From positions 38,677,634 through 38,741,633 of the forward strand of contig NC_134014.1 of assembly GCF_040712315.1 (NCBI RefSeq): a DNA stretch of 64,000 nucleotides, read 5' to 3'. Position numbers and translations under genes: made by a program. Of the stretch, positions 21,961 to 33,369 are shown piece by piece. Numbering within the stretch: position 1 is the first letter of the stretch; every line of letters starts with the position of its first letter. The notes below the pieces were generated by a model. The model was not told the origin of the DNA. It made no database searches and saw nothing but the letters and a program-made list of their open reading frames with translations. The DNA comes from Castanea sativa. Lineage: Eukaryota; Streptophyta; Magnoliopsida; Fagales; Fagaceae.

Positions 21961-24900
21961 TAATACTCTCTTATTTTAATTTTCAAACATGTTGTAAGTA
22001 CACAGTGACAATGCAAATTATGTAGGATAATTCTTGGTTAAAGTTACACCAATTAATAAAATTTTATACTATATTAATATTTTGACAAGCTTGTCATTAA
22101 ATTACATGTTTTTATGTTCTTAATCATACACCAAATTTTGTGTCAATTGATTGTTATTTACTATTTGATCATCTATAAATTCATATTTTATTTAATTTAA
22201 TATGAATAAAAGACATCATGTGCAACTTGAATATGATCATATGTGATTTTCTTAAACAAATCACATCATTTACTACAACTTGATAAAGTGCTCAACTGTG
22301 AATAATAGACAATTACTTTCATATTAACCCACCAAATTTTTTTTTATCATATTCATAATTGGCTACCATAATGTTGTACAAAATTTGTGATCCAAATTAT
22401 GTTCTTAAGCTTTCAAAAGTTAATTTTACCACGTCGAGGAAGGGTGTACGTTAGCGTTGGAGCAAGAATACCACTCATGCAACTTGACCAATGTATTTTT
22501 TCCTCATCCAAAACCGCATTATAATATTTTATGAAAAGATGACCCTTATCTACCTAATTTTTGTGATGGGCTTCCCACCACTTAACCCTACTGATTCATT
22601 AGATTACAATAAACCATAGGTTAAAACTCTCTCAAAAAAAAAAAAAAGCACATCTATTTTGACTCTTAGGAGCACATTAGATGGTTCCAAAGGTTAATTA
22701 AATTACATGTGCATCAACTCCTCTTTTTCTTTTTCTTTTTTTTTTAATAAGACAACTACTCTTGTAACTAATCCTGTGTGTACCATAAAAATGGAAAGGA
22801 CCATAGGAGAAAACAAAAACAAAAAGTTTCCTTGTTTAATGTTTATTTTAATGAACGGTTGAAAATGTATCATTCATGCTTTTTAACATTTATACCTAAC
22901 TTTTACGAGGAATTCCATTATAACTACTCATTATTAGAAGATCTACTCGATCGATTTCTTGTGCTTGGAGTTGCCCACTCCATCAACATCATCAACCTGT
23001 TGGGTTTATAGGCAAAAGCCTACTATTTCCGACTCTAATACATTTTCTTTTCTTTTTACGTTATTTTCGTGTCCTACTAGGTTTTATTTTACTTTTGTTC
23101 GATGTTAATTATAACCTTACAGAAAAAGAATAGCGGTGATATGTAATATTATTAGGTACCATCCTGGCTTGCTTCTCAAAAAAAAAAAGGTACTAACCTG
23201 GCTTTGATTGTTTTCGAATCCTGTATGTTTGTTCATATTTGCTTGGAATAAGCTTTGTGCAGATTCTGATAAGAGAAGCATCTGAGATCAGGTCGTACAA
23301 TCCTACCTGGCATCCCATTTTCAGTACAATAAATTATGCGATACAATCTAAATTGCATTATTTGATATTTGGGGCTGGACTTAGTAATTAGGAGTTATTA
23401 GGACTCATCACACCGGTAGGTTTCGGAGTCAAGAGTTTAAATAGTGGTAAATCTCACTATTACTCGAGCAATTTCTCGTCATAGATGAGTAAGATTTGAG
23501 TGAGTTGAAAATTGTAACTGCATGTGCAAGCCCACTTTTTCTTTTTTCTTTTTTAAATGTATTATTTCATATTCTTTTGTCATTAATTTTTTTTTTGAAT
23601 CTAATTATTTTTAATATATAAATAGAATTTAAACTTATAACAAATGTTTTATAATAATTACTTTTTATTATAGAGTTAGACAAGACAGATCTTAATTAGT
23701 TTAAGTATAAATATAATTTAACTGATGTATCTTATCATTCAACGACTAAACACATTACTATACATTATTATTTGAGCTAAAAGAGACTCACATGTGATAA
23801 CTATAGTTATTATATATGATAATATGAACATATTTCATGATATCATCTTAGGGTAATTTTATTCCAACTTAACAGTCAATGCATGAAAATATAACAGCCA
23901 AATAATCTCTACCTAGAGCTAGAGGCATGTGGCTGTTTTGAATCTTTTGATGGACTCTTAAGATTCATAATTGTTTTGATACTAAACATAATGATCAAAG
24001 TATCAAACTATATCCACGACTTTCTTTTTGCTAAATTATGTTTATCCCACCATTATTAAAGTGGCATTAAGATAGTGTTTTAAAATTTGATTAAGACAAT
24101 TTATCTTTGGCATTACACAAAGAAGATGGCTTAATTATAAAATAATAAATAAACAAATAAATAAAAGACATCATCAGCCACTGTTGGGATAAGACCACTC
24201 AGAAAACCACTATGGATTGTCCATTGAAAGGCTTCTGTCCCATGTGAAATTGGTGCAGAAGGGACCCATTATTAGATGAACTGCTTGTCATCCGTACGTT
24301 TACAGAGACAGTCTTTGAATTCAACGCATACAATTAGCCAAAATGGGCCAGGTTGCGTCTATGGCGGCCATCTATGCTTTAATTTGCCGGACAAAAATGA
24401 AATGAGTTCCATGAAGAAAATTTCAGTTGTACGGTTGGAGTCATTGGGTTGTTGATGATGATACATCTGCTTAATTAGTAGTAATTATTAATTTAATTAG
24501 TATAACATCTTCTGATTATTAATTGTTTATGTCTCTGAGAAGTAACTTCACACCCATATACGTATAAATTAGGTTGAAGCATAATTTTTATTTTATATAA
24601 AAATAAATAAATAAACTACTGCATCACCTAGTCCAATATATTAGTCATTTCAGATGGTGTCAAATGGATTTGAGATTTAAGCACTCAAATGATATTGCAA
24701 CTTGCAAGATATTTTAACTAAACAGAACTTCTAAATAATTGAAGAGGGCCATCCATACAAGATATTTTTCCATCGTGTCATTGGATTGCCATTCCCATTG
24801 ATTAAGCATTCAAATCAACTTGCAAGACATACTTGATAGTTTGATGCCTGTCAATGAAAAATAATACCAGGAACATATCCCTTCTCACACCCAAATTCAC

Positions 24901-25295
24901 ACATATTTATGCATCAACTCGAAGATTAGTGCATAGATTGACATTATATGCTCAAGTATCAGTTTTTGAGCCACATGAAAGTACAAAAATCCAATAGTGA
25001 TGAGTTTATACATTAGCAGAGTATGGAAAGTGATATGTCCGTAAGCGAACTTATAATTAAAGTACTTATAATTTAGATAAATGACAGATTTATAATTGAA
25101 GAGATATGCAGGTAAAAAAAAAAATGCAGAACACACGTATATGTGTGTGTTTGCTCGCTCGTGCATGGGCACATATGAGTGTGTGTGTGTAAAACAAGTC
25201 ATAAGTCATTGATGTATTGTATATAAACTCATTATCTTTATACAACCAAGCATGTATTGATGTAGGATAGAATCTACAATTAGACTTTATTATTT
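21961..25295. other. Intergenic DNA without a recognisable gene
   Basis: AT-rich sequence with poly-A/T runs and a short GT-rich tract near 25140-25190. Frames at 22778-23011 (+) and 24897-25202 (-) have no recognisable domain and low-complexity composition. No transposon ends identified. Confidence 0.5.
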
Positions 25296-25702
25296 ATTAA
25301 TTTTGGTATCTAATTTGTAACTTTTGAAATTTTAGGTTTAGGGTAGTTATTTCCTTGTTTGTAGTTGTTTTTAATGTTTTTTAGGTCAAATTTGGTTACT
25401 ATTATGATTAATTAAGACTTATTTAGAATCATAATTTATTGACTATTAAGTTTTATGGAGCCTTTAAATAGGCCTCCATGCACCACTGCACACTATTAGG
25501 GTATTAATTTTGGTATTTAATTTGTAACTTTTGAAATTTTAGGTTTAGGGTAGTTATTTCCTTGTTTGTAGTTGTTTTTAATGTTTGTTAGGTCAAATTT
25601 GGTTCCTATTATGATTATATATTAATTAATACTTATTTAGAATCGTAATTTATTTTTATGGAGTCTTTAAATAGGTCTTCATGCACCACCACGCACCATT
25701 AG
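25296..25702. repeat. Tandem duplication, period ~207 bp
   Basis: The segment starting ATTAATTTTGGTAT at 25296 recurs at 25503 with the same order of motifs: TTTAGGTTTAGGGTAGTTATTTCC, TAGGTCAAATTTGGTT, TTATTTAGAATC, and TTTAAATAGG.CTTCATGCACCAC or its variant. Small indels separate the copies. Non-coding. Confidence 0.85.
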
Positions 25703-26055
25703 TGTGATGGTCACTTAACAAGTACAAGTTCTTGTGGAGTAAGGAGGCAAGGGTCAGAGTTCAAGTCTTTAGAGAGCTTCATACACATATACACTTAGAT
25801 TATGCTAAAGTAAAATTCTATCTCTGATAATAAAACCAAAAAACAAAATAAAACAAAAAACAAATAGACCTACAAGTTTGTAAACATTTTTAACAATTTA
25901 TTCTATCAATAAAAATCAAACTTTTGTCTCTCTATTTTTTCTTCTGGATTCTAGACTTCTTTCATCTTATGGATTCAATGTTATTTTTTAAAAGAAAACG
26001 TATTTTGTTTCTTATTTTCTAAAAGTAGACATGTTTTATTTCTAGCAAGAGGGGT

Positions 26056-26415
26056 AGCAACTGCTGGATGTAGTTCATGTAATACTTGCTAGACATCTTG
26101 TTGAAGTTGAAGGAATTCCTTCTTAAGAACTTCTACTTTAACCTTTTGGTTACTAGAAGTTGAGAACTTCTACTATTACATTTATAGTAGACTTCATCAT
26201 GGATTTAATCAATAGGGCCCACTATAAATGTGAGTAGCGACTGCTGGATGTAGTTCATGTAATACTCGCTAGACATCTTGTTAAAGTTGAAGGAATTCCT
26301 TCTTAAGAACTTCTACTTTAACCTTTTGGTTACTAGAAGTCTAGAACTGCTATTGTCACAATCATAGTAGACTTCATTATGAATTTAATCAGTGGGGTCC
26401 ACTATAAATGTGAGA
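26056..26415. repeat. Tandem duplication, period 180 bp, with a third partial copy
   Basis: Units at 26056-26235 and 26236-26415 share AGC.ACTGCTGGATGTAG, GACATCTTGTT.AAGTTGAAGG and CACTATAAATGTGAG. A more diverged partial copy lies at about 26627-26760. AGAACTTCTAC recurs inside each unit in both directions (TAGAAGTT/AACTTCTA), so the RNA could fold. Non-coding. Confidence 0.85.
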
Positions 26416-27159
26416 AGAGAGAGCACTACATTATCATACTTCAAAAGCGCTTAATAATTACCCCTATTATATGTTTCCAATGAAAATATTATTAGGGTTC
26501 AAATCCCTCATCCACCAACTATTGAATTTAAAGTTTGAGATTATTTTTCAAAAGCAAACTTGTATTATTTCTCATTTTCTAGAGGTAAATGCATTCCATT
26601 TCTTGTCACTTCTGCAATAGGGTAGCAATTGTTGGATGTAAGTGTGTAATACTTACTGGACATCTTACTGAAGTTGAAGAAATTCCTTCCTAAGAACTTC
26701 TACTTTAACCTTTCACTTACTAGAATTGCCACCATCACATTCATGGTAGATTTCACCATGCTCTTCTTATATGTTTCCAACGGAACCTTTAGGGTTCAAA
26801 GTTTTGGGTTATTTTTTTAGCGATCACTTGGGTAGTGGACAAATTCTTCATTGGGTCTTACAATCTCTACAAAGTTTTAAAATATAATTAAATAATAAAA
26901 AAAAATATGGGGTGACTCCGCCACTCTTTGAGATTGCAATTTACAAGTTACAACTATAAATTCCATCATCATCTCCTTCTTACTTTCTTAAAAAGAGAAC
27001 AAGACAGTACTTGAAAACAAAATTGAGAAACAATACCTTTTTACTTAGGAAACAAACATTTTGAGGCAAAAATTTCTGCAACCAAATGGGATTTCAACAT
27101 TGGTACTTTACTGTGTGCATATTAAGTAGGAAAAGAATCCAAAGATGACCAATACTAGC

Positions 27160-27938
27160 TGTAGGGGACAGAACTTAATCTCAGGCCCAACTCACTGAGA
27201 ATAGGATAAGATGGAGACCCAATACAACTAATTTGTAGAGATGGGAATATAGGCCAACATTTTGATTCCTTAAAGAAGCCGCTTTGTGATTAAAGAAATG
27301 AGAAAAAGTACCGGGATAACCCAACAAAGATAGAAGGTGAACAAATGGAAACTAAATCTTATTTATCACTCTCCTCAGGCTAGCCGAGGATCACTTGTTC
27401 TTGAGTGGAGTTACAACTTATGATATGATTCTTCTCTCTTTTCTCTCTCTTATTTTTTGATCCCCTCTTAGATGGGATCTTCCTCCCTTTTATAGCTATT
27501 TGAATTGTATCTTAGCCTTCCACTTAGAGGGCTATTGATTTCTCTTTGGATACTTGTCCCATAATTGCTTTGCTAATAGTGGTAAAGTAAGTTACAAGCT
27601 TGTGAGAGCATTGTTCAGGGGTTATTCCGCTATTAATGTGGCAAAATGAGTTGTTAAAGGGCATTTAATGTAGAGGTGATTGATATTTTATCTGGAAAGT
27701 TTTCCTACTTTTATTCGTTTGTTACAATGATTCTCCTCAACTTCCAATCTTATAGCTTTTGTGGCTTTCCTCATGTCTCACGAGAAGTATCTATTCCTCG
27801 GCCTCCTTGGGGGGATTGCCATCCTCAATTTTCATGATGTCTTGATTGGACTGGGTCTAATTTGATGAACCATTAGGGCCAATTATACTTTGGGTAGGAC
27901 CTGTTAATGGTTCATTCTCTTTGGCTTCCCCACCCCCA
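27160..27938 (+). mobile_element. Solo LTR 3 (779 bp) with 5-bp TSD CTAGC
   Basis: Begins TGTAGGGGACAG and ends CCACCCCCA, flanked by CTAGC at 27155-27159 and 27939-27943. It shares with the LTRs at 2286 and 50887 the CTCAGGCCCAA block, an AGCCGAGGA motif, and the ATTAATG core (27613-27642). A TATA-like CTTTTATAG is near 27488. No internal region is present. Confidence 0.85.
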
Positions 27939-27943
27939 CTAGC

Positions 27944-29822
27944 ACAACCTAAATTGAAAATAAAGGTAGATAAAATGTGAACTTTTTATTTTTGTTTTAT
28001 GCATACATAAAATAAAAATGAGATTTCTTTTGATGCATACATAAAATGTGATTTATTTTTATGCATACATAAAATGAGATTTCTTTGGATGTTGAGCAGA
28101 GTTGAGGGAGGAATGATATTAATTTGAGCGCCGTATGAACAAGGGATAAATGTGGGCAGTGGGGACAGTTTTTGTCTTAAAATTTTGTAGTGTCGACTTG
28201 TGAATAGGGATGGTCAAAATCTCAATAATAAAGCAAAGTGAAATGAAAAAAGTTAACTGTACTAGCAACAATCACGGAAAGGGTACAAACTTGTAGTACT
28301 AGGGAAGAAAGTGGAGTTTCTCAACAAAAAAAAAAGGGGAAGAAAGTGGTCTTATAGTCGCTTAGATTAGCAACAGTGAAATTAGGACATGGGGGGCTAG
28401 CTTTGGCACCAACACCCAAGTGGTAGAGCATGTCCTCTGTTGCTCATCATGTTGCGGCACCACTTTTCATAATATCTTGTGAATACTTAATAGCACGAGT
28501 GTCCCTCCTTATTTATGCTCTCTATTTTTTCTTTTTTAAGCATGATGTATTAAAAATTATTAATGGGTAAATTTATAATATTTTTCTATGAATTCTTGAT
28601 ATTTTCATTTTCTGTCTTTATACTAAACTGATGAAGTTTAATTGTTAAGGCATACAATGAAAAAGAGAAAAAAGAGATGCTTTCTCTAACCAAACTTAGG
28701 GCTTCTTGTCAAATACGAATTTTTGATATTAAGATATCATCAAAAGCAAAAGAGGTCAAGTCATCCCACCTCAACAAGGTATATTAAGAAGGGATTTATC
28801 ACTTACTCCGTAACACTAACTATCGTATGTAGTTTTGATATTGATATGTGCATGTATTCCCTTGTTTCATCCCCTTCCCTTATATATATATATGTGTGTG
28901 TGTTATACAATATTGTCTAAAAAAAATGCCCTTTTAGGCCTAGGAATGTATTTATTGCCAAAATGCCTTTTTTCTTAAAACATAGCAGACCACATAGATA
29001 ATTGAATGAGTGACTAATGGCTTTTTACCTAAAATGAGTAATTACCTTTTGCATTTCTTTCCCTTAGGCTTAAGAACCACGCTTCTTATTCAGAAAGAGG
29101 CATATCAACTAACTCATTTGAAAGATAATGATAACTTATCAACTATCATTATGAGCAGTGAGCACATCAAATACGATTATCCTTGCAATGAAAAAGTAAA
29201 ATCTTGTGGGATTGCCTAAATGATGACAGTAGACAAAGGAAAACATTACATTGAATTTTCGAAGCCCCAAATTTGGAGTGGTCTTGTCATCAACATATAG
29301 AGCCATTTTGCCTATTTTATTGGCCATATTCTCAGTTCAATTTGGGAAAATTCTGCTAAAACTTCGTAGATTTATTAAAACAAAGGTTAAAGGAAATTAA
29401 AAATTTTGAGATTGGTTTTCCATTCCAAATTGTGGGATTCAAACCCATAAGGATACAAAGAGAGCAATTTATACGCCAATAAAGTAGAAACAAAGGACTA
29501 TCATGTCAATTAATTAATTAAGTTCTGGGTGTCTTAAATTTGAAGATCCATAAAAGAACCAACAAAACCAAGCGTTGCAACTTCAGCAACCAAATTGGAT
29601 TTGTATGGCACTGACTGATCAACTCTCTTCCCTCTTTAAATAATTACAAAATTTACTACAACACTTGGATTAAATGAAATACTGTAGTAAAAATTTACAA
29701 ATCGGCCTGTTCTAGTTGGCTAATAACAATAGTGGTAAACCTAGTGCTTTTGCAGGGGATTCGAAAGTAATATTTGCTTCCATCGGTGTCACACATAACA
29801 TATACAACAAATGGTCACTTTG
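27944..29822. other. Intergenic DNA downstream of the At5g65660-like gene
   Basis: Includes a short run of ATGCATACATAAAATGAGATTTC-like repeats around 28000-28085 and a TA/TG tract near 28882-28902. No gene recognised. Confidence 0.5.
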
Positions 29823-30420
29823 CTAGTACAAAGGCACTGGTAGACGTGGTAGTGGCTTTGGTGGCTTTTGCACTTTTACCACTACCTTTTCTGGATGTGG
29901 AGGGTTACATGGACATGGCATTGCTATGAACTTTGGAATCCGATCCCCTGGCATCAATACAGGCAAGCTTTGGCTTTGATTTTGCTTCAAACCCTGTTTC
30001 CCCCACACAAAAAAAAAAACAATTAGTATAAACAAAAATAAGTAATTACTGACAGTTCTTACTTATTATGTTATACTGTTTTGTGGGTTCTCTTTTTTTC
30101 TTTTTTCATAATTTGATAATGAGAATTTTGTTAGCAGAAGTATCAGTTGAGCTACAAAAGTTTTAGAGAGAAGAAGAAATTAATACCGTGGTTGTGGGCT
30201 TAGGTTTTGAGGGTGAAGATTCGATATCAGACTCAGAATCATTGGGTTGGTCTTGAGAGAAAGAATCACGGAGTGCTTTGAACTTGTCCCAATGATAGCA
30301 GCAAGAGAAGATACCACTCAAGCTGAAGATGATGATCAAGAGGAGGGCTGTGCCCAGAGGGAATCCCAGGGACGGACGAGATGCGTCCACCTGGGGTGGT
30401 GAAAGATCCTGACTCTCCAT
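29823..30420 (-). CDS. At5g65660-like small membrane-anchored protein with proline-rich tail (2 exons, 134 aa)
   Basis: Exon 1 is 30187-30420 and exon 2 is 29823-29993, joined in phase 0 at a GT..AG intron. The N-terminus has one hydrophobic segment at about residues 19-40 (GFPLGTALLLIIIFSLSG) followed by FSCCYHWDKFKALR, then an acidic/Ser region (NDSESDIESS) and a tail rich in Pro, Lys and Val (PPHPEK, KPPKPLPRLPVPLY). This architecture matches my recollection of the Arabidopsis family annotated as hydroxyproline-rich glycoprotein At5g65660. There is no cleavable signal with a following secreted domain, so a type II or III membrane protein is as likely as a wall protein. Function unknown. 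At5g65660 sits close to bHLH93 in Arabidopsis, which supports the assignment. The frame is intact. Confidence 0.85.
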
Positions 30421-30568
30421 CTCTTGTAATCGATGCTGTTGTTCCTGTTCCTTCTCTCATGTGTTAAGACTGAAGAGGAGGAAGAGGTTAAAACTATATC
30501 TATTTTTGAGAAAATGGGGAGTGTTCTTTGAGTTTGAGGCATTGTGGAAATGGAGAGGGAAGTGGGAT

Positions 30569-30577
30569 TTTATAAAA
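30569..30577 (-). promoter_or_regulatory. Candidate TATA box for the At5g65660-like gene
   Basis: The - strand reads ATTTTATAAAATCC about 150 bp upstream of the ATG at 30420. This allows a leader of about 120 nt, rich in CTTC motifs. Placement is plausible but unproven. Confidence 0.35.
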
Positions 30578-30839
30578 TTGAGAAGGTGAAGAGAGTACGT
30601 GTAAAGGTACGAACGGGGCCATGGTACGGAATAAGGATGGGGGACCACATGCGTGGCAACTTCTGCTTTTTTAGCTTTGCTTTTTTTTCTGCTGTTTTCT
30701 TTGCGGGGAATAATGAAAGAAATGAATTAGAGTGTAATAATTTTATAACATATGTGAGTGCTGAATTTAAATGCAAGAATGTTGTGGGATTAGGTGTGAA
30801 TTTGGGTGTGTTCGTGAACGGATTTGAGTAGAATATTCC

Positions 30840-31688
30840 GAGAAGCAGCAAGGAGAGGTGGAATGGAATTATTATGGGAAAAAAAGGCAGAGCAAACAGT
30901 GGCTATAGTCCATATGTGAATGCTTGATATGGATTTTGAAAAAAGGCCCCATTAGCTGGCAAGTTACTAATTAAAATGGTTGCTTGTTTCTTTTTTTTTT
31001 TTGGGTCTGTTGGATTTGGTTTGCTACACTGACACGGTAACGCATGCTTATCACGATGTGGTGACTAAAAGAGCTCCACAGAAGTATTTGCCTATTTGGT
31101 GCATATATTAGATCTCCAAGTAATAAGAGTTTGACGGCTTTGCTTCCTTCTAAAATAACCTATTTGTGATTATGTGTGTAAGATTGGCGTTCCTAAATTG
31201 TATACATAGAAGGGTAATCATTAAGCAATTTATCAAGTTTGAATTTTCAAAAAAGCAATCTCGTACCAGTGCTATTTCAACAACAAGAGAATAAATGAAG
31301 GAAATGATATAGTTAATGCAATAATAAGGTGTGAAGAGGTTAAGAGGCACCAATCTAGCCATGTGTAAAACGGAGCTGTTCGTGGCCCGTTGCAACATAA
31401 ATAGAATCAATAGATGATAGCCTAGAAAATGTGCCGTGTGGAATTAAAATTCTGAAAAACTCTAACTTGTCTTCTGATTTAACCCTCTCCTGCCGAGAGA
31501 CATGGGCCTCATGTTATTATCTTTTTACCTTTATGACTTGGACTTCTTTTAGTCTTCTTAATTTTGTAGCCGGAAAAGCGACGTTTCAAATTTTGTTTTC
31601 ATTTTTTTTTTTTAATGAACATTAAAATTTGGTTTCATAGCATCTCTAAACCTCCAGATTTTGATGCCTTTAATAGTATCTCTTTCTC
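30840..31688. other. Intergenic DNA without a recognisable gene
   Basis: Mixed composition with short spurious frames (31150-31410 on -, 31431-31625 on +). No transposon ends found before the element at 31692. Confidence 0.45.
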
Positions 31689-31801
31689 TTAGAGCATTCA
31701 CAGCAGTGGAGCTAAATAGCTATATTGCTATTTTAGCTCCACTCAAACCCCAAAAACCATCCTGCAGCAGTGGAGGCAAAGCTAAAAAAATTTAGCTTTG
31801 C

Positions 31802-31839
31802 GCTACAGTGCTCATGTATCAATACATGAGCACTGTAGC
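31802..31839. repeat. Perfect 18-bp inverted repeat with a 2-nt loop
   Basis: GCTACAGTGCTCATGTAT is followed after CA by its exact reverse complement. It lies near the left end of the Harbinger element; the 58110 relative does not keep it intact. It can extrude as a cruciform or form an RNA hairpin. Confidence 0.9.
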
Positions 31840-31874
31840 TGAGAGTTATAAAAAAAAAAGAATTTTTTATTCGG

Positions 31875-31878
<4 letters not shown>

Positions 31879-31912
<34 letters not shown>
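31879..31912. repeat. (CT)n microsatellite
   Basis: Uninterrupted CT run inside the Harbinger element, directly before the minisatellite. Confidence 0.85.
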
Positions 31913-31914
<2 letters not shown>

Positions 31915-31969
31915 AGTCACTCTTGCACTGAAGCTTTCAACTCTCATCTCCTCTTTCAACTCTCTCAAC

Positions 31970-32240
31970 TCACTCAAGCTCACCGCCGCCGGCCCGTCAC
32001 CGACCCACGCCGTCCGAAGCTCTCAACTCTCTCAAGCTCACCGTCGCCGAGACCCACGCCGTCCTCTCTCAAGCTCACCGTCGCCGAGACCCACGCCGTC
32101 CGAAGCTCTCAACTCTCTCAAGCTCACCGTCGCCGAGACCCACGCCGTCCTCTCTCAAGCTCACCGTCGCCGAGACCCACGCCGTCCGAAGCTCTCAACT
32201 CTCTCAAGCTCACCGTCGCCGAGACCCACCAGCTGAGACC
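31970..32240. repeat. GC-rich minisatellite inside the Harbinger element
   Basis: Repeats of CTCAAGCTCACCGTCGCCGA plus GACCCACGCCGTCC, alternating short and long units to give a higher-order period of about 86 bp. It produces open frames on both strands (31808-32236 and 32124-32312) that are repeat artefacts. Much more GC-rich than its surroundings, so probably captured or amplified within the element. Confidence 0.8.
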
Positions 32241-32659
32241 CACCGTCACCGACCCACCGCCGAGCAACCCTCTCAACCTCAGACCCACTCCGTCCCAAGC
32301 TCTCAAACCCACACCGTCACCGACCCTCCAAGCCGCCGATTAGCTCAGACCCACGCCGCCGATCCTTATGAGTTTGATCTCGGGTTTTTGGTTGAGCTCA
32401 CCGCCGATCTTTTATCACCGTGCCTCTCTCTCGTCTCTCATTCACTTTCGAAAGAAAAGTTCGAGGATTGAAGAAATGAAACAAACAAAGAGGAAAAAAA
32501 ATACGGGTATTTGGGAGAAAACAACAAATAAGATAAAAAAGAAAAATAAAATAAAGAATAATAAGAAAATAAAATTAAGTAATGTTTTATAATATTTTAG
32601 TAATAAATTTTAAGAGGTAGATTATTAATATTTAATATTGGTGAGAAAAAATAATTTTT

Positions 32660-32870
32660 TTGATGGTGGCGGTTGCAGTGGTGGTGGCATTGCAATGGCG
32701 GTGATGGTAGTGACAAGTGGTGATGACAGTGTGATTGTTGTTTATTGTAGATAATATATTATTCTATTACGTGGCGGCGGTGGCGGCGGTGACAGTGGGC
32801 GGCGGTAGTGATTGCGGTGGCGGTGGAAGAGTCGGTGGCGGTGGTGGTAGTGGTAGTGATAGTGGTTGGT
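32660..32870. repeat. GGTGGCGGT-type trinucleotide-rich tract
   Basis: Degenerate GGC/GGT/GTG repeats interrupted by a piece with TTGTTTATTGTAGATAATATATTATTC-like sequence. It lies in the right half of the Harbinger element. Confidence 0.75.
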
Positions 32871-33131
32871 TGTGATTGTTATTTATTGTAATGAATATAT
32901 TATTTTATTGTAGTAGATATATTATTTTATTGTGAAGTTTATATTATTTTATTGTGTTGAAAGTTAAAATAGATCCACTGCTGCAGCATGTTTTGTAAAA
33001 TGTATAGGTAAAATAGATAAAGTAACTTTTTGTGAAGCTAAAAAGCTAAATTTTTAGCTCCACTGCTGTGGATGCTCTTAGATGGTAAATTAGGTAATTC
33101 CGTAACTCACAACCTAATTAAATATGCTAAA

Positions 33132-33369
33132 TGTGCGATCCAAAATAGGGTTGCTGGGCCTCAGAGGAGTTTGGGCTCACAATCTATTTGTATAGTGGGC
33201 TTTTGGATTTCCTACCACAGGTGGCGCTATGCTCGGCAGGCCCGTTTCTTGAGTCTCTCCTCTTTTCTCACTAACTTTTCCCTTTCTTCCTTGGGGAGGA
33301 TTGATATTACTTTCTCTAGTCTTTTCCCTCTGAAATTGCCAACCCCTCCAACTGAATCTTCCCTGCCTA
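33132..33369 (-). repeat. Truncated 3' LTR of the gypsy element
   Basis: Matches 37723-37960 closely (about 10 differences by eye), up to CCCTGCCTA. After this the sequence changes abruptly to pol. The remaining ~430 bp of LTR are missing. The terminal TG at 33132 is kept here, while the other LTR has TA. Confidence 0.9.

Larger units (their letters stand above)
31692..33077 (+). mobile_element. Composite PIF/Harbinger-type element with TTA duplication (1386 bp)
   Basis: Ends are inverted repeats of about 25 bp: GAGCATTCACAGCAGTGGAG at the left and CTCCACTGCTGTGGATGCTC at the right. TTA flanks both sides (31689-31691, 33078-33080). The 3-bp TTA/TAA target and terminal motif are those of Tourist/PIF-Harbinger. 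No transposase frame is present, so it is non-autonomous. The interior carries a perfect palindrome at 31802-31839, a CT repeat, a GC-rich minisatellite at about 31970-32240, and a GGTGGCGGT-rich tract at about 32660-32870. Its right third, in reverse complement, matches the left part of the 378-bp element at 58110-58487. Confidence 0.9.

Noticed and set aside
30544..30831. Frames on both strands upstream of the At5g65660-like gene
   Set aside because: They overlap its promoter and leader and show no domain.
31808..32312. Open frames on both strands with Ser/Pro/Arg-rich repeats
   Set aside because: Generated by the GC-rich minisatellite; repetitive, no domain, open in several frames at once.
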